Source of the DNA: Eledone cirrhosa
Taxonomy: Eukaryota > Mollusca > Cephalopoda > Octopoda > Eledonidae
DNA: 64,000 bases
Assembly: GCA_964016885.1 (NCBI GenBank)
Contig: OZ024743.1
Coordinates: 161,124,212-161,188,211 of the forward strand
Direction: 5' to 3'
Made by a program: the position numbers and the translations under genes. The notes under the pieces are model-generated. The model saw only the letters and a list, made by a program, of their open reading frames with translations. It did no database searches and was not told where the DNA came from. Position 1 is the stretch's first letter, and each line of letters begins with the position of its first letter. Shown in pieces: positions 56,583 to 64,000 of this stretch.

Positions 56583-56830
56583 GGGGGGGGGTGTAACAGA
56601 CTGAGTGCGTAATTGCGAGGGAGAATGAGAAGGAAAGAAATTTGCAAGAAAATGTGTGATGAAGAACTAGCACCATACGATCAGCTGATAATTGTTGTTT
56701 GTGACAGTTAGATGGCTTTCACTCCGATACTCGCTCCTTAAAAGTACAGGTGCACGCTTGAGCACCTTCTCTTCTTCACACCTACAAATTTCTCCCCTAC
56801 TTTACAACTTGTGTGTACTAATACATACAT

Positions 56831-56835
<5 letters not shown>
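56303..56835. other. No gene seen; (TA)n and poly(G)
   Basis: TA array 56537-56579 followed by a G run at 56581-56590; otherwise unremarkable. Confidence 0.5.
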
Positions 56836-56924
<89 letters not shown>

Positions 56925-57065
56925 CATTCATACATATATTATATAAATAATTTTATATTATATATTATAGAGAGAGGGTGAAATATACATGTTATATGTA
57001 CATACATACACACACACATATATATATATATATGAATGTACGTATATATGTATGTATGCATGTGC

Positions 57066-57136
<71 letters not shown>
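56836..57136. repeat. (TA)n, CA and (GA)n tracts
   Basis: TA arrays at 56836-56921 and 57067-57115, GA at 57116-57135. Confidence 0.85.
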
Positions 57137-57139
57137 TAC

Positions 57140-57702
57140 ATACATATATTTATTTTTTTAATATCCAATTGAGTTCTTCACGCGTGGTTAAAATTCGTGA
57201 CAATTAATTGACCAGCGTATATATTATTTTATGTTTTACGATGACCTCGCGTTCCCGTTTGGGGACAGTGTGAAATTTCTTTTTGAGAGACTGCTGGAAT
57301 TCCAAATTTGGCGGTCATTCTAGCACTGACGGGGACCATCGCTGAATATTAATATCAGTATGGTTTTTCATATTTTTTTTATATTGATATTGCTGGGCAT
57401 CCACTGATGAGTTATAAGTGCCCACCTGCATGTATACCTTTGGACTATATGCAGGCTTCTACATAACCTGGACATTATTTTCCCAATTTGTAGAAAACTT
57501 ATAACGAAACGATCGTTTGGAAGGAGTGATGTATTTACTTATGTCTCATATAAAATAATACAGCCGGGTATCTGTAAAATACAATATAGTTAGCACCCCA
57601 AACATATAATTAGGGTTATACTCAGGTATATCCTAATGTTTGTTGAGTGAGATGGATGTCGGTCGGAGTATTGCTTAAAGCTTTCTCTGTTAATGTATTA
57701 AG

Positions 57703-57705
<3 letters not shown>
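57140..57705 (+). repeat. Dispersed repeat carrying a hammerhead, with (TA)n tail
   Basis: The 3' part (57555-57705) is shared with 10608-10770; the 5' part (57170-57400) is unique here and CCGTTTGGGGACAG-rich. The hammerhead at 57400-57521 sits between them. No ORF. It may be a PLE-type terminal region or a small ribozyme-bearing retroelement. Confidence 0.55.
57400..57521 (+). ncRNA. Hammerhead ribozyme with enlarged stem II
   Basis: CTGATGA at 57404-57410; stem II GTTATAAGT (57411-57419) pairs perfectly with ACTTATAAC (57497-57505), with the standard first G-C pair; GAAAC at 57506-57510; stem III ACGA/TCGT (57509-57516, self-complementary, no loop); cleavage triplet GTT ending at 57517; stem I TCCA (57400-57403) with TGGA (57518-57521). 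The stem II loop holds two further hairpins: CCTGCAT/ATGCAGG (57425-57431, 57449-57455) and TTCTACA/TGTAGAA (57457-57463, 57489-57495), making a three-way junction. All core residues match the hammerhead consensus. A self-complementary stem III usually means that cleavage works best in a dimer. Confidence 0.75.
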
Positions 57706-57739
<34 letters not shown>

Positions 57740-57787
57740 CAACACGCACACACAAACACATACACACACACATATATATATATATTT

Positions 57788-58690
57788 ATTGTTATACTTT
57801 TGGGGGGGTCATGTTACCAATAAAAACACATGCACCTGGAAGTTTTCACTTCAATTTATTATAAATTTCCGGTTGGTTGGTTCGATAACCGGAAAGTTGT
57901 TTATATATTCTTTAAGCTCTTTCGTCGCACATTCTGTAACCTCCTCAGTGACTAGGTTTTTATTTTGTGTGTCTCTCCTTTGTTCTGTCTTACACCATTT
58001 TGTGTGTTGTGTGCTATGTGCTTAGTTTGTGCATGCGTTATAGCAGGATGTGTGAGTCTGTTTTTATTTATTTATGTGTCTATTTATTTGTCACTAGCTG
58101 GTTGTTTGTTCTATTTGTGTGTTTCTGATTTGTTTTGTTAGTTTGGTTTTTGTGTCTGTATGTCTTCATTGTGTCCTTAATTACTTGTTGTGATGTTGCT
58201 ATTCCACTCATGTTTTCTGTTTAATTTTGGTTGGAGTCCGTTTATAATTTGTTGCCTCTGTGATTTGCCGGAGCATAGCATCTTTTCTGTGTATGGATAT
58301 AATTTTTATCTCTATGTGCTTTAATGTGCCCCTATATTCTATTTTGGCATGTTGGTGGAGTACTGATGAGTTTTTCCCATCCTGGAGTTCTCGCCAGTGT
58401 TCACTTATCCTTTCTCCTATGCTACGGGTTGTTTCACTCTCGTTAGAAACTATTAATAATAGAACACAAATCCTCAATTCACATTATGCCAAACCCATAG
58501 CCTCCAAATACCTTATCCACCGAAACTCGGCAGTTTCGGATAATATGAAAGTCAACATACTGATTGCAGATTTAGTAAGAGTGATGAGGACCATACTGAT
58601 TGCGGACTTATATATATCAACATACTGAGTCCACAATCAGTATGTTGATTTTTATATGATCCGAAACAGTTGTTTCGGATCATATAAAAA
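57788..58690 (-). mobile_element. Penelope-like element with inverted arms (PLE-3)
   Basis: 57788-58485 is a minus-strand PLE 3' end of the PLE-1 subfamily (3' end GGTCATGTTACCAATAA, endonuclease frame 58440-58208). From 58483 a plus-strand unit starts with ATTATGCCAAACCCAT, AGCCTCCAAATACCTTATCC and ACCGAAACTCGGCAGTTTCG, as in PLE-1 at 48832. The plus unit breaks off after about 110 bp into local palindromes (58550-58680). Confidence 0.7.
58208..58440 (-). pseudogene. PLE GIY-YIG endonuclease tail, minus strand
   Basis: ETTRSIGERISEHWRELQDG, SVLHQHAKIEYRGTLKHIEI, HRKDAMLRQITEATN: the same protein as 49500-49700 with substitutions; the YIG half and everything upstream are lost. Confidence 0.7.
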
Positions 58691-58692
58691 TC
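58540..58692. repeat. Local palindromes at PLE-3 break point
   Basis: AGTCAACATACTGATTGCAG, TCAACATACTGA and TCAGTATGTTGA, CCGAAACA / TGTTTCGG: three nested short inverted repeats where the plus unit degenerates. Confidence 0.55.
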
Positions 58693-58955
58693 GTATTTCT
58701 TCCTCATTTAGAGGCAGGGTGTAAAATTAACTAGGACTTCTAGATTCCATATCCTGTGGTAACAGCTAACACACACTGTATGGAACTATCTTATGACTTG
58801 GCCATCCCTGCTGATGAGTGTAACAGCACAGTTACGCAAACATCTGCACATATTACGGGATTTTCTTAACATTCAGTATCTATATCTGCATTTGTGAAGA
58901 TATGTTGTACAGAAACGATATCGTCCAGGGGATGAGAATTTTACCCATCTCTCTT

Positions 58956-59034
<79 letters not shown>

Positions 59035-59220
59035 CTAAATACGGCCACCACATCTGCTATTAATTAAATGTGTGCACTCTGAACGGCTGATTGGAACTGC
59101 ATTACTGCATTTCGGCAAAATCATTGAGTGAGCTAGATGCTGGCCGGAGACCGTTCAATTAATACCAGCGATCTTCGTTAATTTTACAATGTATATATAT
59201 ATATATATATATACATTCAG
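58693..59220. other. No gene seen; (CT)n
   Basis: CT array at 58955-59031, AT array at 59192-59213, otherwise AT-rich with nothing recognised. Confidence 0.55.
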
Positions 59221-59274
59221 TACAGAATTAGCCGTCGAAACGGCTTGAGCTCAGCCATCGGGGTCTTACTTGTT

Positions 59275-59323
<49 letters not shown>
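59215..59323. repeat. Fragment of the 141/62790 repeat family and (TA)n
   Basis: CAGAATTAGCCGTCGAAACG, GCTTGAGCTCAGCCATCGGG match 62865-62905 reversed; TA array 59279-59323. Confidence 0.65.
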
Positions 59324-59325
<2 letters not shown>

Positions 59326-59594
59326 GTGGGAAAGTGAAAAATCGGAGAATAGACCGTTAAAACATGTTTATTGAAAATATCACCTACGTACGTTTCGCCT
59401 AGTTGGGCTTCTCAAGGGCATAAACAGTCACAAGTGTTCCTTATATAGTTTGGAAAGAGATTTGGGGGTTAAATCGACATCAACTTGTGACTGTTTATGC
59501 CCTTGAGAAGCCCAACTGGGCGAAACGTACGTAGGTGATATTTTCAATAAACATGTTTTAACGGTCTATTCTCCGATTTTTCACTTTCCCACGT
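59324..59594. repeat. 271-bp hairpin with a hammerhead-like motif in each arm
   Basis: Arms 59324-59440 and 59483-59594 are near-perfect reverse complements (ACGTGGGAAAGTGAAAAATC outside, TCACAAGT/ACTTGTGA inside). The loop of about 45 nt is CCTTATATAGTTTGGAAAGA-rich. No ORF. It resembles two opposed terminal repeats of a PLE-like or ribozyme-bearing element with everything between them lost. Confidence 0.7.
59488..59560 (+). ncRNA. Degenerate hammerhead, right arm (mirror in left arm)
   Basis: CTTGAGA replaces CTGATGA; stem II GCCC-AACT-GGGC is perfect; GAAAC; stem III ACGT/ACGT self-complementary; triplet GTA; stem I GCC/GGT, and further out TGTTTAT/ATAAACA (59491-59497 with 59549-59555). 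The layout is hammerhead but the catalytic box is altered. The left-arm mirror (59420-59385, minus) has GCCC-AACT-AGGC. Confidence 0.5.
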
Positions 59595-59984
59595 GCTTAC
59601 GCTCTGCTAACTCTCTAGCCCACTAAATATTAACACTTCGAATATTTAATACTGCCGGCACTAGTATCGAGCACCTTTGGCATACGCTACTTGGCAAATA
59701 ACTATATGTATCACCTATCCCTCCTTTTTTTCTCTCTTTCTCGATACGTAAATACTATATATATATATATATATGACTTGTGTTGTCTTTCCTTCAAAAT
59801 ATGTGATAGAATGTATCTCCCCTCATATAAGTGTTATAGTTTGTATTTTCATATTTTCATATTTTTGTATTATGAATTCAGAATTGATTTCATGTACCTC
59901 AATTGAATAATAAATGGTATTTAGAATAACTAATTTCTATATTACATGTTTTGCTTTTTTTCTTCTAATATATAAGGAAGACTT
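59595..59984. other. No gene seen
   Basis: AT-rich; nothing recognised. Confidence 0.5.
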
Positions 59985-60013
59985 CCATTCCCGGGAAACG
60001 CCAGGTACCTCTG

Positions 60014-60016
<3 letters not shown>
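59985..60016 (+). mobile_element. Helitron-type 3' terminus
   Basis: ATTCCCGGGAAACGCCAGGT (hairpin) ACCTCTGCTAA then TATATA. The same arrangement as 13655-13690; CTAA is within the CTRR consensus. No matching 5' end identified nearby, so a solitary 3' end. Confidence 0.5.
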
Positions 60017-60044
<28 letters not shown>

Positions 60045-61770
60045 CAACGTCATATGTGACGATCGAATTTTTGAACTTACTAAACTCGGAGGAAATAGAT
60101 TTATAAGAAGATGCGGGAAGCTCAGGTGCAGAAAATAATTGCAATTACAGTCAGTTGCTATAACATAACTTATAAAAACATTGTCCCATGTGGTTACAGT
60201 AGGCCAAAAATATTAGTAATTTTCAATAAGGAGTTTCTTTCCACTGTATAGGCATAATTACATCTTCAAGAAGATGCCATCACATTCAATCACCTTCGCA
60301 TAGACTTGGCCAGGAAGCGTTGATGTCATCAGACGGTGTCCAATGTTCGTTGGGTGTTTCCACTCTCAACCGTAAAACCCTCTCACTGTCGGGTCAAGAG
60401 TAGTGACCAAATTACTGCCTATCTCCGGCTCTTGGCTTCCAGCTTATCTCCTCTCTCCTCCTCCTAAACTAACAAGATTCCCTTTCTGCTGCCTCCCCAA
60501 TCCTGCGAACTGCAGCCTTCTCTCTTCCTCTCATTCTAGGCAGTGAGCAGTCTCCATAATGAATGAGCCGGAATCTCATGCAACCCCCACCCCACCTTTT
60601 TCCTTACACTCCTGCATAAGTTCTTGATATTTAGCACTCTTTCACTCAAAGGCGTAGCCGCACTCTTCTTCCCATAGGACTCTGAGTATTATCAGGATGA
60701 TCTTTTTTATCATTTCAGGCCAAAGTACTACATTTAGTTTCAGGGATCTTTGTACCGTCTAAAACCGTCCTTGGTTTGACAAGGTCTAAAGACCTTCCAT
60801 CTTAATATCATGTAAGAACATTGGATAAGTTATGTTCCAGATGTCAACTTAATAATGAGAAAGTTCATTATACTATTAAATCTTGATTATTTTCAAAATT
60901 ATTTGAAAATCATAAGCAATGTCTTTCATTAAAACTATGGTGTCGAAAGCGTTATATAGAATCTTAGGGTGTGAATAAGGTTCTCGATGTATTATGATTT
61001 AAACAAATGCGGAATAATCGCACTTGAACGAATTTGTAAAATGATCTGCTCGCTGAAGACTGATCAAGATCTAAACAAGAACAGTAACATTTACCTGGAA
61101 CTTTTGTTTATCATTTTAACTTTCTTCTCATATTATCAATCATGTACTCTATCTCTTGCACCACCTATTACATAATAAATGCAATCCTTCCTATCGTTTC
61201 AGTATTTTAAACCAGTGGAAATCAATCCTCGCTGACGATTTTCTTCCCTCTCTAAACAGAATAATTCAAATTAAACGAAAACCCTCAGCCACCTGTCCAA
61301 ACTATACGTTGTTGTTGATCTTGGATGACGGGTATAATAATACGTTGGTAGTAGTTGTAGCAGGTGTTGTTGTTTGACCCTAGTCATAACTATCTTTACA
61401 TTTCTTAGGAATTGTATATTTAGAACAGTGTTTAATGTGTCCTTCTCTCAAGGAAACGGTAGAGTACTATTTACAGGTGATTCGGCTCATGTCGCTACTA
61501 TTTACTATTGTTACTAAATATTATTTTACCACACAATTACATGCGTGGGTGTGGTGGGAGGTATTGATGAACGTTATTGATTACAAACGAGGAAAAGATA
61601 TATAAATATCATATATTTATTAAAAATATATTAAAATTATATATATATATAGATTTCTTTTTTATATCTCATCATTCTTCTCAATCTCCTCCTTTTTCTC
61701 AGTTGCTCTGTTGTTGCCATGACGTAAGCTCTCTTTCCACCACAGTGTATTTTCTCTTTCACTTTTTTAT
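60017..61770. other. No gene seen
   Basis: TA array at 60018-60044. 60280-60560 is C/T-rich and less AT-rich but shows no frame or element I recognise. The 62-codon frame at 60987-61175 has no known domain. Confidence 0.5.
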
Positions 61771-61778
61771 CTCTCTTT

Positions 61779-61837
61779 CCTTCTCTCTCTCTCTCTCTCT
61801 CTCTCGCTCTCTCTCTCTCTCTTTCTCTCTCTCTCTT

Positions 61838-61868
<31 letters not shown>
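61779..61868. repeat. (CT)n microsatellite
   Basis: Imperfect CT array. Confidence 0.9.
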
Positions 61869-61871
<3 letters not shown>

Positions 61872-61989
61872 TTATAAATTGACTCCTTCGTGACGTTTCA
61901 GGAGTAGGCTGATCCATCGATCAAACAACTGGAACACTCATCGTAGAAAACGACGGATATACAAGAACCACAGCATGCCCGCAGTTTAA

Positions 61990-62175
61990 TGAGTTAAACT
62001 TGTAAAGCGCGCATAGCTTTGTCGTTAGAGCGTTGTGTTTGCAACCGTGAGATTGTGAGTTCAATAAGCGGACCAAGTGGTGTTTTGTTTCCTTGAGCAA
62101 GAAGACACTTTATTTCACGTTGCTCCAGTTCACTCAGTAGTAGAATTGGCCTCAGACCTAGCAGTAGATCACCCT
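61990..62175 (+). mobile_element. tRNA-derived SINE (molluscan type), plus strand
   Basis: TAGCTTTGTCGTTAGAGCGT (A-box side), GTGAGATTGTGAGTTCAAT (B-box side), TTGAGCAAGAAGACACTTTA, TTTCACGTTGCTCCAGTTCA, CTCAGTAGTAGAATTGG. The same order as the 8345 and 18495 copies. Confidence 0.7.
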
Positions 62176-62292
62176 AATCAAAGAATTGTTCAAATTCACC
62201 GGTTGTCCAAATTAAATGTATCTATCAACTAACTGACGATATATTTGTTAGTTGTCTAAAACGAAAACAACAAGGAACAGCCAGCCGATGCT

Positions 62293-62495
62293 ATAAATGT
62301 AAAATCTCACAATGACCATAAACCGGGCTTCCATCGCAAACCTAGCATCTGGCTTATAAACCCTACGAAGTCAGATATAGGGAGGATGAATAAAAAGATC
62401 CTGGATAAAATTATACCCAAAGTTAAGCAACAAGTGAGGCTCAGCCTGTGGAATAGTACGCAAGAAGTCCTCTCCTGGTTCCAAAGTATAGACCT
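62293..62495 (+). pseudogene. Reverse transcriptase-like fragment, unclassified
   Basis: Frame without a start: HKPGFHRKPSIWLINPTKSD, IGRMNKKILDKIIPK, VRLSLWNSTQEVLSWFQSI. The 'R-L-I-N-P-x-K-x-E/D-I-G-x-I-S-K' plus '..W-x-N-T-x-x-V-I-x-W-F' pattern is one I associate with an animal RT-like protein family upstream of a 'FDIxxFYPSI' motif A. The fragment breaks off before that motif. The family name is uncertain. Confidence 0.4.
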
Positions 62496-62789
62496 GTTGT
62501 ATGAAGGTCGCGATAACCATGCCTGGGGTCACACATATACACGCACACTACCTAATATATCTTCGATAAAAGTAAATTGTGTTGTAAGACTCGCTTTAGG
62601 TTTTTCAATAACGAAAACAAGTCACTTTTGTTTTATTGACAGTTTTAATACCTTTTTCATGTAATTAAACGAGTCGATGTCACAGTTTGCCTGAAACATT
62701 TGTAAGTGATTAAAAGGTATTTTTTAGTGAAAGAAGATTCATTTAATACTTTTGAATATATATATATAACGAAGGAAATGTGGTAAGGA

Positions 62790-62910
62790 ACCAGGTGGAC
62801 CATAACGCACGAAAGTACTCAATACTTAGGGTAGTAGAGTGGGTAATAGGAACGAGTGGGACCCCGACGGCTGAGCTCAAGCCGTTTCGACGGCTGATTC
62901 TGGACTAAAT
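62790..62910 (+). repeat. Dispersed repeat (family of 141-345)
   Basis: GGTGGACCATAACGCACGAA, ACTTAGGGTAGTAGAG, GGACCCCGACGGCTGAGCTC, AAGCCGTTTCGACGGCTGA; matches 141-345 in reverse complement and 59221-59275. Confidence 0.65.
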
Positions 62911-63485
62911 AAAAAATTTTGTCCTGGTATTTGAATAGCCGAGCTTCTCAGGGGGTAATTCCATATATGGTAAAAGTGATTGTCACAAGGATTGGTCAAA
63001 AGTTTGTTGTTGAAACATAATAATTCTATCACGGCAATTTGTGGAGGGAAGGGATAGCTGAACCTGCCAGTAGAAGAAAGAGGGAAAGGGGGTGGAGGAA
63101 ACCCAGTCGTGCGTTGATAGTGCCAACAACAGCTGGGCATGAGATCAAAGAAGATACTAGGGGGGGGGGAGTCGAAAGAATAAGTAAAACAATATGGGGT
63201 AAATATATAGAGAAATACCGAGAGTGTTAAAAAACAATTAAATGTAAAAACAAAACAATTTCTGGTTACTATAACCTAAGGACAGCTAACAAGTCTCTCA
63301 CTGGTACTGCTAGACTAAAGAAAGGTTTACTAGGTGGGACGGATTTATAATGAAACCCTTTTAAGAGGTATAAGTAAACAACCGAATATATCTTACGGTG
63401 ACGGGTCAAAAAGTCGGGGGCCAAAATACTAAAGAAACTACCACGAAATAATAATTCAGAGTCCCGAGACCAGTACGAAATAAAG
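62911..63485. other. No gene seen
   Basis: Poly(G) run at 63161-63169; otherwise nothing recognised. Confidence 0.5.
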
Positions 63486-63486
63486 G

Positions 63487-63528
63487 TTTCTACCCCAGGC
63501 ACAAGGCCAGCAACCACCCAGTGCAAAA
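63487..63528 (-). mobile_element. Octopus SINE tail fragment
   Basis: TTTCTACCCCAGGCACAAGG, CCAGCAACCACCCAGTGC: the tail of the SINE only. GAAATAATAATTCAGA is repeated at 63443 and 63543 around it. Confidence 0.65.
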
Positions 63529-63821
63529 AAAATAAACTAATACGAAATAATAATTCAGAATCCCGAAAAAGAAAACTAATACTATCTCTAAGGGTGCCGC
63601 CACGATACAAAAATTCTAGTGCAAACTACACAAATGCTCGCACGAAGTATATGTAAAATTTGATACGGAAAATTAATTCAGAATCCCCCCCCTCAAAAAA
63701 AAAAAAAATACTGATATACTTATTCACCATCCAACCAAATTACTTCTCTAAAAACCTAGCATTTCGAGCCACTTTTTTCCATATAAATCAGAAGTAACAT
63801 TCAAAGACCAACCAGATGTGG

Positions 63822-64000
63822 GAAAAACCACAAACCCTCCATCTCAATTCTACTTTTGAAAAGCAGAAGAACTGCGAAACCGGTAAAGGAACCAAATAAA
63901 TATATATATTTAAAAAAAAAAGACTCTAGTTGCATTTTCGATTTCATCTTTTTTCCTTATACTTTCACTCGTGTAGAACACGTCGGTTTTTTTTCATTTT
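63822..64000 (+). repeat. Repeat with hammerhead-like motif (copy of 10878-11063), cut by window end
   Basis: Reverse complement of 10878-11063. 63852-63886 reads TTTTGAAAA, GCAG-AAGAA-CTGC, GAAAC, ACCGGT, GTA, with a possible stem I CTTT/AAGG. Confidence 0.6.

Overview
The window looks like intergenic DNA from a coleoid cephalopod, most likely an octopus. The evidence is long (TATG)n, (TG)n, (AT)n and (CT)n tracts, about ten copies of the tRNA-derived SINE described from Octopus (a '..GGCACAAGGCCAGCAA..' tail and '..GGATTTGAACTCAGA..' B-box side), a second molluscan SINE family, and a very mixed load of retrotransposons and Helitrons. I found no host protein-coding gene that I can defend. 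Nearly every long reading frame is a decayed transposon gene or a microsatellite translated in frame. No bacterial-style operons, ribosome binding sites or CRISPR arrays are present.

Layout. 1-3990: palindromic repeats and a nest of minus-strand LINE-related copies whose last domain is C2H2 zinc fingers; they share a 3' hairpin followed by a microsatellite. 3995-7420: a decayed R4/Dong-like retrotransposon with a restriction-like endonuclease. 7572-8102: an internally deleted mariner with clear ends. 8345-10770: SINE, Helitron-like 5' end and a Penelope-like element (PLE). 11538-13690: hairpin, a complete short LINE-tailed element and a Helitron remnant. 14330-17180: a minus-strand Tx1/L1-like LINE lacking most of ORF2. 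17380-29100: SINEs, hairpins, a 448-bp foldback element and long stretches with nothing recognisable. 29200-32400: a plus-strand Tx1/L1-like LINE lacking most of its endonuclease. 33835-35230: minus-strand PLE and tRNA-like sequences. 37576-44992: two Helitrons joined exactly end to end, the second carrying Rep and helicase coding. 45000-48290: SINEs, a duplication and nested palindromes. 48310-51800: two PLE copies with long inverted arms. 53714-56302: a hAT transposon with TIRs and an 8-bp target duplication. 57170-57705: a repeat containing a hammerhead-ribozyme sequence. 57788-58690: a third inverted PLE. 59324-59594: a long hairpin with a degenerate hammerhead in each arm. 60000-64000: mostly unannotated, with SINE and repeat fragments.

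The strongest candidate for something new is the hammerhead at 57400-57521. It has an intact CTGATGA core, a perfect 9-bp stem II enlarged into what folds on paper as a three-way junction, GAAAC, a self-complementary stem III, a GTT cleavage triplet and a matching stem I. Several degenerate relatives with the same skeleton lie in or near PLE-like sequence. Next are the repeated inverted (head-to-head) architecture of three PLE copies, two of which start at the same internal sequence, and the covarying 3' hairpin shared by the zinc-finger LINE and the short elements.

All family calls come from reading motifs by eye. No alignment, search or folding program was run.
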